From Ruania alkalisoli (GTDB lineage Bacteria; Actinomycetota; Actinomycetes; Actinomycetales; Beutenbergiaceae): DNA of 64,000 nucleotides. A model generated the notes under the pieces. It did not search any database. It was given only the letters and a program-made list of their open reading frames with translations, and was not told where the DNA came from. Position numbers and translations under genes: made by a program. The stretch covers positions 3,939,581 to 4,003,580 of the forward strand of contig NZ_CP063169.1 of NCBI RefSeq assembly GCF_014960965.1, given 5' to 3'. Shown here piece after piece: positions 52,299-62,016 of this stretch. How positions within the stretch are numbered: position 1 is the first letter of the stretch; every line of letters starts with the position of its first letter.

Positions 52299-53452
52299 GC
52301 GTGATCACCGCGGTGCGGCTGACCCCGGTCAATGTCGCCCGCTCGACCGGCTTCGTCTGCGGGCACGTCATCGTCGAACTCGAGACCGACGACGGGCTCC
52401 TCGGCATCGGCGAGATGTCCGACCTGCAGCACCTGCCCCGGTTCCACCCTGACGTGGATGACCTGACCTCGACGTTGCAGGCGATGCTCATCGGCGCTGA
52501 CATCTGGAATGCGAACCGGCTGACGGGGCTACTCGCCGAGGCCTTTCCTCCTGCCGGAACCCTCTACGACAAGGGCGCCGTGATCCGCTGTGGCGTCGAC
52601 ATCGCACTCTGGGATCTACGCGGCAAGGCCACCGGGCGCAGCGTGACCTCCCTGCTCGGCGGGGCGGTGCGCGAGGCACTCCCGGTCGCCTATCCGATCT
52701 TCCGCCAGCGCAGCGAGGCCGACGTCGCCGCCAACCTCGACGTGGTCGCTGATCGGCTGGCAGCCGGGTTCTCGATGTTCCGGATCTACGTCGGCGGCGA
52801 CCTGGACCTCGACGAGCAGTTCCTGCGCCTGCTGCGCGAGCAGTTCACCGACCGGATCCAGATCAAGTCCCTCGACTTCTCCAACCTGCTGGACGCCCCA
52901 GCCGCCATCCGCTTCATCGAACGCACCCGCGATGTCGATTACGCCCTGGTGGAGGCCCCCGCGCACGAAGGTGACATCGACGGCCTGGCCGAGGTACGCC
53001 GTCGGACCTTGATCCCCGTCAGCGAGCATGTCTATGACTCCCGTTCGGCCCTCCGGCTCGCCTCTGAGCGCGCCGTGGACGTGTTCAACGTGGGGCTGTT
53101 CGCCCTTGGGGGCATCACCCCCGCCCAGCAGGTCATCGCCATCGCCGAGGCCGCCCGCCTCGACTGCCTCATCGGCACCACCCAGGAGCTCTCGATCGGG
53201 ACCGCAGCCGCCGCACACCTGGGACTGGCGACCGTGGGCGCGCGGGTCGCTGCCGACCCGGTCGGACCACTGCTCTACGACGGCGATGTCGTGACCGACC
53301 CGGTGACCTATCGCGAGGGCCGACTGACGGCGCCGACCGGACCCGGGCTGGGGATGACCATCGACGCTGATCGTCTGCGGCAGGCATCCGGCCCGTTGCG
53401 CTGGGATGCCGGTTCCGGTTCGGTGATCGATCGGGTGGGGGCGAAACCATGA
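52295..53452 (+). CDS. Enolase-superfamily protein lacking the usual K-x-K base
   Basis: 385 aa. Metal ligands are visible at Asp194 (S-L-D-F-S-N), Glu220 (L-V-E-A-P) and Glu244 (V-S-E-H). At the base position, where most relatives have K-x-K, the sequence reads M-F-R-I-Y-V (R163, Y165). The barrel also has I-G-T-T-Q-E-L-S-I-G near its end. It may be a dehydratase or epimerase with a changed mechanism. It lies in an operon with an SDR, an aldolase and a 2-hydroxyacid dehydrogenase. Confidence 0.85.
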   Translation: MSVITAVRLTPVNVARSTGFVCGHVIVELETDDGLLGIGEMSDLQHLPRFHPDVDDLTSTLQAMLIGADIWNANRLTGLLAEAFPPAGTLYDKGAVIRCGVDIALWDLRGKATGRSVTSLLGGAVREALPVAYPIFRQRSEADVAANLDVVADRLAAGFSMFRIYVGGDLDLDEQFLRLLREQFTDRIQIKSLDFSNLLDAPAAIRFIERTRDVDYALVEAPAHEGDIDGLAEVRRRTLIPVSEHVYDSRSALRLASERAVDVFNVGLFALGGITPAQQVIAIAEAARLDCLIGTTQELSIGTAAAAHLGLATVGARVAADPVGPLLYDGDVVTDPVTYREGRLTAPTGPGLGMTIDADRLRQASGPLRWDAGSGSVIDRVGAKP

Positions 53453-54255
53453 GCGCGGGGCGGTTCGCCGGCGCGCGGGTGCTGATCACCGGCGGGTCGC
53501 GCAACATCGGGCGAGCGATCACCGAACGGTTCGCCGCGGAAGGCGCGCACGTCGCGATCAACACCGTGGTCGAGGGTGAGGCCGAGGAACTCGCCGGTCT
53601 GCTGCGCACCGGGAGTCGCCGGGCGATCGCCGTGCCGGCGGACGTCTCCGACCCGGCGGCTGTGGAGGACATGCTGGCCCGGGTCGAGTCCGAACTCGGC
53701 GGTATCGACGTGCTGATCAACAACGCCGCCGTGCCGATGCTCGGGCGCGTACCGTTCTTCGACCTCACGCTGGCCGAGTGGGACAGGCAGTTCGCAGTGG
53801 GGGCGCGGGGAACCTATCTATGCACCCGGGGTGCGGCCGAGCGAATGAGCGACGGCGGCAGCATCATCAACATCTCCTCCATCGGGGCCACCAAGGCGCA
53901 CCGGGAGGCGGTCGCCTACGACGCGACCAAGGGCGCGATTGAGGCGTTCACACGCGCTGCCGCGCTGGAACTGGCGCCCCACCGGATCCGCGTCAACGCC
54001 ATCGCACCGGGTGCGATCTCGAACGCGCGGTACCAGGGCGAAGATCCTGCCGTCCAGCAGGCTGAGGTCACCCCCATCCCACTCGGGCGCGCAGGCACCG
54101 GCGGTGAGGTGGCCGGTCTCGCCGCCTACCTCGCCTCGCCGGAGGCGGCCTACATCACCGGGCAGGTCATCACCATCGACGGCGGCCTCAGCGTCCAGGC
54201 CAGGCAGGCCACGGCCGAGATCGCGCTCGTCTCTGAGCGGGAAGGTTCTGCATGA
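53449..54255 (+). CDS. Short-chain dehydrogenase/reductase (SDR)
   Basis: 268 aa, classical SDR. The coenzyme site is T-G-G-S-R-N-I-G (about 14-21), N-N-A-A follows at about 90, and the active site is Ser in N-I-S-S-I-G plus Y-D-A-T-K (Y-x3-K). A C-terminal extension of about 18 residues follows the usual end. It is likely to oxidise a sugar or sugar acid for the neighbouring enolase-superfamily enzyme. ATGA overlaps on both sides. Confidence 0.92.
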   Translation: MSAGRFAGARVLITGGSRNIGRAITERFAAEGAHVAINTVVEGEAEELAGLLRTGSRRAIAVPADVSDPAAVEDMLARVESELGGIDVLINNAAVPMLGRVPFFDLTLAEWDRQFAVGARGTYLCTRGAAERMSDGGSIINISSIGATKAHREAVAYDATKGAIEAFTRAAALELAPHRIRVNAIAPGAISNARYQGEDPAVQQAEVTPIPLGRAGTGGEVAGLAAYLASPEAAYITGQVITIDGGLSVQARQATAEIALVSEREGSA

Positions 54256-55154
54256 GGATCGAGCTCGACGGCGTCACCGCCGTGCTCGTCACCGGGTACC
54301 GCGACGGGACCACACAGGTGAACCAGGACGCGGTGTCCGCCCTGGCCGCCCATGTCAGCAACGGCGGGGTTCCGGTATTGACCGCACTGGGCAACACCGC
54401 CGAGGTCCATCAGCTTCAAGGCCCCGAACGGAGTGCAGTGCTGCAGGCCGTGGCCTCAGCCGGGCACTCCGGCACGCTGCTCGCTGGGGTCGCGGGCCCG
54501 ATGGCCGGGATGCTCGAGGAGATCGAGCTCGCACATGCCCTCGGTTACCACGCGGCGATGGTGCACGAACCCGCCGACCCGTTCGGTGACGGAACCGGTC
54601 TCGTCCGCTTCTACACCGAACTCGCGCACATGTCTGCGCTGCCGCTGGTGCTGTACCTGCGCACCACGCGCCTGTCGGTCGCGCAGCTGCGCGACCTCGC
54701 CGACCACCAGCGCGTGGCCGGCATCAAGTACGCGCGCCCCGATCTGCACACCCTCGGATCGCTGCTGCGGGAAGGATCCGGGTCCCGATGCACGTGGATC
54801 AACGGTCTGGCCGAATGGAACAGCCCCGCATTTGCCGCGATCGGCGTCACCTCATTCACCTCCGGCATTGCCAACGCCCGCCCGGAGATCGCGATGGCCG
54901 TGCACCGTGGCCTCAGCACCGGTGACCTGACCGCGGTGCACCGCCTGATCGAGGAGTACGTCGGCCCGGTGGAGGCGCTACGGGCCGAAGGCTCTGGCCG
55001 CTACAACGTCTCGGTCATCAAGGCGCTGCTGCGCTGGGAGGGCCTGGAGCTGGGCGGGGTGCGAGCGCCGCACTGCGAGCTCGACGAGGCGGCGCTGGCA
55101 CGGCTGGCCACGGTCTCGGCGCACCCATCGGCGATAGCGTCGGCCACGACCTGA
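54252..55154 (+). CDS. Dihydrodipicolinate synthase-family aldolase
   Basis: 300 aa. DHDPS/NAL TIM barrel with the Schiff-base Lys in V-A-G-I-K-Y-A-R-P-D (about residue 160). The usual Tyr of Y-N-x-P appears in the altered context V-L-Y-L-R-T-T, and the G-x-T-G-E loop is replaced by L-G-N-T-A-E, so it is not DapA. It is probably a 2-keto-3-deoxy-sugar-acid aldolase or dehydratase making pyruvate plus an aldehyde. Confidence 0.88.
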   Translation: MRIELDGVTAVLVTGYRDGTTQVNQDAVSALAAHVSNGGVPVLTALGNTAEVHQLQGPERSAVLQAVASAGHSGTLLAGVAGPMAGMLEEIELAHALGYHAAMVHEPADPFGDGTGLVRFYTELAHMSALPLVLYLRTTRLSVAQLRDLADHQRVAGIKYARPDLHTLGSLLREGSGSRCTWINGLAEWNSPAFAAIGVTSFTSGIANARPEIAMAVHRGLSTGDLTAVHRLIEEYVGPVEALRAEGSGRYNVSVIKALLRWEGLELGGVRAPHCELDEAALARLATVSAHPSAIASATT

Positions 55155-55176
55155 GCATCCTGACCGAGGGAGAGAC

Positions 55177-56181
55177 ATGACAGCACCGCGCCCAGTGGCC
55201 GGCTACCTACTCGATCCGAACGCCCTGGAGGCCGTCTTCGGAAGCGCCGAACGAGCACGGGTGGACGCGCTGCTCACCATCAGTGACGACGTGCACGCCA
55301 CCAAGGAGTCCCTCCTCGCCTCCCCTCGGTTGGCGCAGATGGAGGTGCTCATCGCCGGCTGGGGTACGCCCCGCCTGACGCCGGAGCTGCTCGAGAAGAT
55401 GCCATCGCTGCGACTGGTGCTCTACTCCGCCGGATCGATCCGCCCTCTGGTCACGGAGGAGTTCTGGGAACGCGACATCGACCTGGTCTCAGCTGCCGAC
55501 GCCAACAACGACCCGGTGGCGGAGTACGTGGTGGCGAACACGGTCCTGGCGCTCAAAGGCGAGCACCGCGCGATGACGCACCTGCGCGCCACACAGACGT
55601 TCCTGCCCGATCACACCGGCCTGGGGATCGACGAACGGCGGATCGGTTTGGTCGGCTTCGGCTCGATCGCGCGCAAGGTCGCCGAGCGGCTGCGCCGCTT
55701 CGGCCACCACATCGGCGTGTGGGACCCGTACCTGGACGAACGGGACGCCGTCGGCGTTCACCGGCACGAGACATTGACGGAACTGTTCGCAGGCAGCGAC
55801 GTGGTGAGCATCCACGCGCCCTGGATCGCCGGGGAGAACGACCGGCTGGTGGGCGAGGAGGCCCTCGCTGCGCTGCCCCATGGCGCGACGTTGATCAACA
55901 CCGCCCGCGGCGCACTGGTGGACGAGGACGCACTGGTGGACCTGCTGCGCCGGCGGCGCGACCTGTACGCCATCCTCGATGTGACCTGGCCGGAGCCGCC
56001 CCCGAGCGGCAGCCCCTTGTACGGGTTGGACAACGTCAAACTCACGGGGCACATCGCCGGCAGCATCGGCACCGAACGCCGGGCGCTGGGCAGGCTCGTG
56101 GTCGGCGAGCTGGAGCGCTGGATCGACGGCCGACCGCTCGAGCATCAGGTCACCGTGGGTGCCGCGCGACTACGCGCCTGA
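55177..56181 (+). CDS. D-isomer-specific 2-hydroxyacid dehydrogenase
   Basis: 334 aa. NAD-binding G-F-G-S-I-A (about 156-161), catalytic Arg in N-T-A-R-G-A-L-V-D-E, Glu in T-W-P-E-P and His in L-T-G-H-I-A-G-S. It interconverts a D-2-hydroxy acid and its 2-keto acid. It sits 22 bp after the aldolase with a GGGAGAG site and may reduce or oxidise the aldolase product. Confidence 0.9.
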   Translation: MTAPRPVAGYLLDPNALEAVFGSAERARVDALLTISDDVHATKESLLASPRLAQMEVLIAGWGTPRLTPELLEKMPSLRLVLYSAGSIRPLVTEEFWERDIDLVSAADANNDPVAEYVVANTVLALKGEHRAMTHLRATQTFLPDHTGLGIDERRIGLVGFGSIARKVAERLRRFGHHIGVWDPYLDERDAVGVHRHETLTELFAGSDVVSIHAPWIAGENDRLVGEEALAALPHGATLINTARGALVDEDALVDLLRRRRDLYAILDVTWPEPPPSGSPLYGLDNVKLTGHIAGSIGTERRALGRLVVGELERWIDGRPLEHQVTVGAARLRA

Positions 56182-56226
56182 CCGCGACCAACCCCCTCCA
56201 TCCCCGACGCGCACCCGAGGAGTCCC

Positions 56227-58380
56227 ATGTCCACCGACCGCATCGAGGTGTTCGTGCACCCGAACGGCTCACGCTACGCCGACGGCTCCCAGGGCTATCC
56301 GGTGGGCTCACTCCTGACGGCGATGGCCCTGATCCGCTCCCGGCGCACCCCGGGGCAGCGCGCCGTGGCGTGGGTCGCCGGTGGCCGCTACAGCCAGCAC
56401 GAGACGCTGGCGCTGGGGCCGGCGGATTCCTTCACCTCCTTCGTCGCCCTCGATCCGCAGGACCCGCCGGTGTTCGACGGATCCGCAGCGATCACCGGCT
56501 GGCGGCCCGTCACCGTCAACGGTCACGAGGTGCTCGCGGCCCCGGCACCGGCGCACGGTGGCCGTGCGTTGTACGTGGAGGGAGAACGCCGCTCCCGCCC
56601 GCGCCTGCCCCGCACCGGGCGGCTACGCATGGACAGCGCCGGCAACCTCGACCCCGCGGCTCACGGCGTGGGCACCATGTTCGACGGGGGCGACACGTTC
56701 ACCTTCTCCGAAGGTGACATCCCGCAGTTATCCGAGCCGGAGCGGGTGGAGGTGGTCGTCCCGCACTACTGGGTACAGGAGCGCCTGCCGATCGGCAGCA
56801 TCGACCACCAGACGCGGACCGTCGTCAGCCCGTACCGCAGCCTGTTCGCACTGCGCGACGACAGTGCGAAGACTTTCGCGACCTATTACCTCGACAACGT
56901 CGTGGAGGCGCTCGGCGAGGCGGGCGGTGAGTGGTACCTGGACGCCTCTGGCGCCGTCAGCGGTCTCGGCTCGGCCCACGTGCTCTACGCCCCGCTTCCG
57001 GGGGAGGATCCGGGGTCCCTGCGGGCCCACCTGCCCGTGATCGACGTCTTTGTCCGGATCGAGGGTAGCGCCGAGAATCCGGTGCGAGAGGTGCGCTTCG
57101 AGCACATCGAGTTCGCCTACGCGGACTTCCGGACTGCACCCGCAGCGGTCCCGCCGTTCGGCGTCCGGGAGGACCCGCTCCTGCCCGCGGGCCAGTACGG
57201 CAGCGACATCCAAGCCGCCAGCCAGATCCCGGCCGCGATCCAGCTGCGGTACGCCCATGCCTGCGCGATCATCGGCGGCGGAGTCTCCCACGTCGGCGGC
57301 TACGGCGTTGAGCTCGGCGAAGGCACCCGGGGCGCCCTGCTCTCCGGGATGGAGCTGACCGATCTTGGCGCCGGTGGCATCCGCGCCGGTGGTAGCGCTG
57401 AGGCAGCCTCGCCGGGATTCGTCAGTCACAATGAGATCAGTGACTGCACGATCCGTTCCGGAGGCCGGGTCTACCCGGGCTGCGTGGGCATCCTCGTCCA
57501 GCACGGCGCTCACCATGTCATCGCGCACAACGAGGTCGCGGACATGCTCTACACCGCGATCTCGGTCGGCTGGGTCTGGGACTATCACGCCAGCGCTTCG
57601 GTCGCGAACATCATCGAGGGCAACCACCTGCACCACCTCGGGCAGGGCGAGCTCAACGACATGGGCGGCATCTACCTGCTCGGCATCGCCCCCGGCACCG
57701 TCATCCGTCGCAACCACATCCACGACGTGAAGTGCCGCAACTATGGCGGGTGGGGTATCTATCTCGACGAGGCGTCCTCGCACGTGGTCGTCGAGCAGAA
57801 CACGGTGCACGACACCTCCAGCCAGTGCATGCACCTGCACTACGGACGGGAGAACATCGTCCGGGACAACCTCTTCGCGTTCGGTGGCGAGGGGCAGATC
57901 GCGGTCACCCGACCGGAGGAGCAGATCGGGCTCACGGTGATGAACAACGTGATCCTCGGGCGGGACCGACCGGCCTTCGGTGGGCACCACGAACGCCCGG
58001 ACGACGTGCGCGCGTTCAACGTCCGTAGCGATCTCAACCTGATCTGGGACTACGCGCCCACGCACGGGGCGGTGCTCGCGGCGAACGGCCGGGTCGAGGG
58101 ATCTGGCCACGAGCGGGACTGGTCGCTGGTGCATCCGGCGGACGAGGAGTGGCTCGCCGCCGGCCACGACACCCACTCGGTGGTCACCGATCCGCTCGTG
58201 CGGGACCCGGAGGCGCGGGACTTCACACCGCTGCCAGGGTCCCCGGTACTCGAGGTCGCCAAGAACGTCACCCCGATCTCCGACGGCGGCCCTCGCCCCG
58301 CCGAGGAACGTCGCCACCCGCTGGGTCAGCCAACATTGCCCGACCCGACCCCGCCCACGCGCGCACGGTCCGTCTTCTAG
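56227..58380 (+). CDS. Large parallel beta-helix protein (GH141/GH110-like)
   Basis: 717 aa. The start V-F-V-H-P-N-G-S and the block V-F-D-G-S-A-A-I-T-G-W (about 82-92) are typical of long beta-helix glycosidases grouped near GH141. The second half is a run of helix coils with H-N-E-I-S-D, A-H-N-E-V-A-D-M, E-G-N-H-L-H-H and R-R-N-H-I-H-D. No signal peptide. GH141 members include an alpha-L-fucosidase acting on rhamnogalacturonan II, but the family call is tentative. Last gene of the operon, before a long terminator hairpin. Confidence 0.75.
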   Translation: MSTDRIEVFVHPNGSRYADGSQGYPVGSLLTAMALIRSRRTPGQRAVAWVAGGRYSQHETLALGPADSFTSFVALDPQDPPVFDGSAAITGWRPVTVNGHEVLAAPAPAHGGRALYVEGERRSRPRLPRTGRLRMDSAGNLDPAAHGVGTMFDGGDTFTFSEGDIPQLSEPERVEVVVPHYWVQERLPIGSIDHQTRTVVSPYRSLFALRDDSAKTFATYYLDNVVEALGEAGGEWYLDASGAVSGLGSAHVLYAPLPGEDPGSLRAHLPVIDVFVRIEGSAENPVREVRFEHIEFAYADFRTAPAAVPPFGVREDPLLPAGQYGSDIQAASQIPAAIQLRYAHACAIIGGGVSHVGGYGVELGEGTRGALLSGMELTDLGAGGIRAGGSAEAASPGFVSHNEISDCTIRSGGRVYPGCVGILVQHGAHHVIAHNEVADMLYTAISVGWVWDYHASASVANIIEGNHLHHLGQGELNDMGGIYLLGIAPGTVIRRNHIHDVKCRNYGGWGIYLDEASSHVVVEQNTVHDTSSQCMHLHYGRENIVRDNLFAFGGEGQIAVTRPEEQIGLTVMNNVILGRDRPAFGGHHERPDDVRAFNVRSDLNLIWDYAPTHGAVLAANGRVEGSGHERDWSLVHPADEEWLAAGHDTHSVVTDPLVRDPEARDFTPLPGSPVLEVAKNVTPISDGGPRPAEERRHPLGQPTLPDPTPPTRARSVF

Positions 58381-58391
58381 CACCTGACGCA

Positions 58392-58440
58392 CTTGTGGTG
58401 TGGATCCGGTGCACGCGGCGCACCGGATCCACACCACAAG
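58392..58440. terminator. Perfect 21-bp-stem hairpin between convergent genes
   Basis: Arms 58392-58412 and 58420-58440 are exact 21-bp inverted repeats around a 7-nt loop (ACGCGGC). The hairpin lies between the beta-helix gene stop and the pgi stop on the opposite strand, so it can end transcription both ways. There is no U-tract. Confidence 0.9.
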
Positions 58441-58467
58441 CGGGTCACGATCGGGAGTAGCGGAAAC

Positions 58468-60150
58468 TCAGCCGCGCAGCTCGAGGTACCTCTCGATCAG
58501 CGCCTTCGTCGATGCGTCCTGGCTCGCCAGCGCCTCGACTTCCCCGGCCACGGCGGGAGCGAGCTCGGTCGCGAGCTGCTTGCCCAGCTCCACGCCCCAC
58601 TGGTCGAAGGAGTCGATCCCCCAGATCACGCCCTGCACGAAGGTGATGTGCTCGTACAGGGCGATCAGCTGGCCGAGCACGGACGGGGTCAGCGCCGGGG
58701 CGAGGATCGACGTCGTCGGGCGGTTCCCCTCAAATACCCGGGCCGGGACGATAGCCTCGGGCGTCCCCTCGGCCCGCACCTCCTCGGCTGATTTGCCGAA
58801 CGCGAGCGCCTTGGTCTGGGCGAAGTAGTTGGCGAGGAACAGACCATGAACATCGGTCTCCCCGTCCTTCAACGGGTGCGCCGGCGAAGCGACCGCGATG
58901 AAGTCGGCCGGGATCAGGCGGGTGCCCTGGTGGATCAGCTGGTAGAAGGCGTGCTGGCCGTTGGTGCCGGGCTCACCCCAGAAGATCTCCCCGGTGTCGG
59001 TGGTCACGGGCGTGCCGTCCCAGCGCACGCTCTTGCCGTTGGACTCCATGGTGAGCTGCTGCAGGTAGGCAGCGAAGCGGTGCAGGTGCTGGGAGTAGGG
59101 AAGCACGGCGTGGCTCTCCGCGCCCAGGAAGTTGACGTACCAGACGTTCAGCAGGCCCATCAGGACCGGCACATTCTCGACCAGCGGCGTGGTGCGGAAG
59201 TGCTCGTCCACCGCATGGAATCCGGCAAGGAACTCGGCGAAGCGCTCCGGACCGATCGCGATCGCCAGGGAGGTGCCGATGGCCGAGTCCACCGAGTAGC
59301 GCCCGCCCACCCAGTCCCAGAAGCCGAAGGCGTTCTCCGGGTCGATACCGAACGCGGCCACCTTGTCCAGGGCGGTGGAGACGGCCACGAAGTGCGCGGA
59401 CACCGCGGCGGTGCGCGCGTCGTCGACATCCTCGATCGCGCCGGCCGCGATCAGTCCCTTCCAGAGCCACTCCCGGGCCAGGCGGGCATTGGTGAGGGTC
59501 TCCAGGGTGCCGAAGGTCTTGGAGGCAACGATGAACAGCGTCGTCTCCGGGTCCAGGCCCTGGGTGGTCTCGGCCACGTCGGTGGGGTCGATGTTGGAGA
59601 CGAAGCGCACTTCGAGGCCGTCCGCCACGTACGGCTGCAGCGCTTCATACGCCATCACCGGCCCGAGGTCGGATCCACCGATTCCGATGTTCACCACCGT
59701 GCGCACCGGCTTGCCGGTCACCCCGGTCCACTCCCCACTGCGCACCTTCGCGGCGAAGTCGTACACCTTGGCCAGCACGGCGTGCACGTCGGCGTCGACG
59801 TCCTGACCATCGACCACCAGCGGCGGCTGCAGACCGGCGGGCCGGCGCAGCGCCGTGTGCAGCACGGCCCGGTCCTCCGTGACGTTGATGTGGTCACCGC
59901 GGAACATCGCCTCGATCCGGTCTGGCAGATGCACATCCTCGGCCAGCCGCAGCAGCAGGTCCCGGGTCTCGTCCGTGATCAGGTTCTTCGACAGATCCAC
60001 GTGGAGGTCGGCCGCCTGGTAGGTGAACCGCTCCGCCCTCCCGGGATCCTCGGCGAACCACCCTCGCAGATTCGGTTCGAGCACACGGCAGTGGGCCATG
60101 AGATCGGCCCAGCTGGTGGTGCGAGTGACGTCGATAGGCGCGTGGGTCAC
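58468..60150 (-). CDS. pgi: Glucose-6-phosphate isomerase
   Basis: 560 aa from GTG 60150, which has AGGAGA 5 nt upstream. Signature blocks: [31 protein letters not shown] and the C-terminal [15 protein letters not shown]. It interconverts glucose 6-phosphate and fructose 6-phosphate in glycolysis and gluconeogenesis. Length and motifs are those of a standard bacterial enzyme. It is a single gene, not part of the adjacent catabolic cluster. Confidence 0.97.
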   Translation of the reverse strand: MTHAPIDVTRTTSWADLMAHCRVLEPNLRGWFAEDPGRAERFTYQAADLHVDLSKNLITDETRDLLLRLAEDVHLPDRIEAMFRGDHINVTEDRAVLHTALRRPAGLQPPLVVDGQDVDADVHAVLAKVYDFAAKVRSGEWTGVTGKPVRTVVNIGIGGSDLGPVMAYEALQPYVADGLEVRFVSNIDPTDVAETTQGLDPETTLFIVASKTFGTLETLTNARLAREWLWKGLIAAGAIEDVDDARTAAVSAHFVAVSTALDKVAAFGIDPENAFGFWDWVGGRYSVDSAIGTSLAIAIGPERFAEFLAGFHAVDEHFRTTPLVENVPVLMGLLNVWYVNFLGAESHAVLPYSQHLHRFAAYLQQLTMESNGKSVRWDGTPVTTDTGEIFWGEPGTNGQHAFYQLIHQGTRLIPADFIAVASPAHPLKDGETDVHGLFLANYFAQTKALAFGKSAEEVRAEGTPEAIVPARVFEGNRPTTSILAPALTPSVLGQLIALYEHITFVQGVIWGIDSFDQWGVELGKQLATELAPAVAGEVEALASQDASTKALIERYLELRG

Positions 60151-60312
60151 AGTTCTCTCCTGAGGCGGCGCTGGCGGTGATCCCTCACACGGTAGACCGA
60201 CCGGGCGCGGCACGACCACCATATCGGGCGATATCTCGCCGCAGCCCACCACGAGAGCGCCCCGCCCGCTCCAGGGTCCGGTGCCGCCCGGGCGATCGGT
60301 ACCCTGGAGAGC

Positions 60313-60585
60313 ATGGACAGCCTGACGTTCCGGACCCGGGTGATGGAGATCCAGGCCGAGCTCTCCGACATGGATCCCACCGATCCGGGCACCGTCGAGC
60401 GGGCCACTGAGCTCGCAGACGAGCTGGACGTGCTCGCCGCGGAGCAACGCGAGCGGGCCAACCAGCTTGCCGCCCGGGCATTCGAGCAGCAGGTGGCCGC
60501 AACCGGCGTCGACACTCCGTTGGAGAAGGTGGGCGAGGCCGTGGACCACGTCACCGGCACCGACGGCACCGACGACCCGCGATGA
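60313..60585 (+). CDS. Small coiled-coil hypothetical protein
   Basis: 90 aa, acidic, with heptad-like Leu/Ala spacing from about 25 to 65 suggesting one long helix or coiled coil. No family recognised. The stop overlaps the ATG of the next gene (ATGA), so the two are translated together. Confidence 0.7.
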   Translation: MDSLTFRTRVMEIQAELSDMDPTDPGTVERATELADELDVLAAEQRERANQLAARAFEQQVAATGVDTPLEKVGEAVDHVTGTDGTDDPR

Positions 60586-62006
60586 TCCTGACCGCCGACC
60601 TCATCCGCACCCGCCTCGCCGCCCCGGATCTCCCCGAGACCCTCACCCTGCTCGGTTTCACACCCGAGGACGCCGCCGCCACCCTCGAACTCCGTGAGCG
60701 CGCTCTCGACGACGCCGCGATCGAGCAGATCCGGGTTGACGCCCACGAGCTCTCCCGCCGCCTCGGCGATGTCACACGCGAGATCCCCGGCGAGATCTGG
60801 CCACGGATCGAGTCCAGCAGCGACGTCGGCGAGCGCGCCGCCGTGGGCCATCGCGCGATCCTCACTTTCCTGGCCACTCTGCCCGAGATCCGTTCCTTCC
60901 ACCGCAGCCGGGGCATTCCCGAGGCGATCTCCTGGCGGTCACTGGCAGATCTCGGCCAGCAGGTGGCCGTGCACCGGCTCGCCTTCGGCGAGTTCGGGCT
61001 GCACACCCAGAACTGGCTGATCAACGCCTGGGCGGGCGGGCTGTACTGGCTCGGCCGGTTGCAGTTCACCGTCGAGCGTGCCGGCGACGAGCTCCTCGCT
61101 TCCGCGCACATCCCACGCACCGGCCCTCTGGATCCCGCGGCGGTCGATGCGTCCTTCGCACGTGTCGGGCCGTTCTTCGCCCGCCACTTCCCCGAACTCC
61201 CGATCGCCGGTCTGCACTGCAACAGCTGGTTGCTGGACCCGCAGCTGGCACAGGTCCTGCCCGAGCGGTCGAACATCGTGGCGTTCGGGCGCCGTTGGCG
61301 CCTCACCGGGGAGTCCAGCCCCGGGACGGCGGACGTGCTGTTCTTCGTGTTCGCTCGCCGCGGGCAGGTGGATCTGGACGCCCTTCCGCTCACCTCGAGC
61401 CTGCAGCGCGGCGTGGTCGAGCACCTCCAGTCCGGAGGCACCTGGCACACGTGTGCGGGCAGGCTTGCGCTGCCTCCCGACGGCGGCCCCTCCTCCTGCG
61501 CTGACGCCGACACAGCTGGGGGGAGACAAGGCGATCTCACCACGGCCGGCGCCGAGGTGCCGGAATCGCTGGTGCGGGAGTTCCATCGCGTCTACGACGT
61601 GCCGGTCGGGTCGGCTCCGTCGCTCGACTCCAGCCGCGTACCGATGCGGATGGCGCTGATCGCCGAGGAGTTCGCTGAACTCGTCGGTGCCGTCTACGGC
61701 CGGGAGGCCGAAGCGGTCATGGAGGCCGCGTTCCTGCAGGCGGTGAGGGCCGCAGACGACGCACGGGACGCCGTCGGGGCGGCCGATGCGATCGGTGACC
61801 TGGTGTACGTGCTGTACGGGATGGCATTGGAATGCGGGATCCCGCTCACGGAGGTGCTGGCAGAGATCCAGGCGTCGAACCTGTCCAAGCTGGGCATGGA
61901 CGGTCGCCCGATCCTGCGCGAGGACGGCAAGGTGCTCAAGGGCCCCGGCTATCGTGCGCCGGATATCGCCGCGGTGCTGGAGCGCGCGCGAGACGGGCGA
62001 GCCTGA
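60582..62006 (+). CDS. Acyltransferase-like protein fused to MazG-like NTP-PPase domain
   Basis: 474 aa. Residues about 1-290 match the actinobacterial acyltransferase-domain proteins ([16 protein letters not shown] near 138; [12 protein letters not shown] near 206; [10 protein letters not shown]). From about 325 a second domain reads F-H-R-V-Y-D-V-P-V, then [12 protein letters not shown] and [12 protein letters not shown], the E-E-x3-E ... D-x2-D-L pattern of all-alpha NTP pyrophosphohydrolases. The fusion is unusual. Convergent with the CsoR-like gene. Confidence 0.75.
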   Translation: MILTADLIRTRLAAPDLPETLTLLGFTPEDAAATLELRERALDDAAIEQIRVDAHELSRRLGDVTREIPGEIWPRIESSSDVGERAAVGHRAILTFLATLPEIRSFHRSRGIPEAISWRSLADLGQQVAVHRLAFGEFGLHTQNWLINAWAGGLYWLGRLQFTVERAGDELLASAHIPRTGPLDPAAVDASFARVGPFFARHFPELPIAGLHCNSWLLDPQLAQVLPERSNIVAFGRRWRLTGESSPGTADVLFFVFARRGQVDLDALPLTSSLQRGVVEHLQSGGTWHTCAGRLALPPDGGPSSCADADTAGGRQGDLTTAGAEVPESLVREFHRVYDVPVGSAPSLDSSRVPMRMALIAEEFAELVGAVYGREAEAVMEAAFLQAVRAADDARDAVGAADAIGDLVYVLYGMALECGIPLTEVLAEIQASNLSKLGMDGRPILREDGKVLKGPGYRAPDIAAVLERARDGRA

Positions 62007-62016
62007 CGGGTCAGGC
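62001..62016. terminator. Short convergent hairpin over two stop codons
   Basis: GCCTGA-CGGG-TCAGGC forms a 6-bp stem with a 4-nt loop. Its two arms contain the TGA stops of the converging genes. It resembles the 10629-10665 arrangement but is much shorter, so terminator function is doubtful. Confidence 0.35.
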
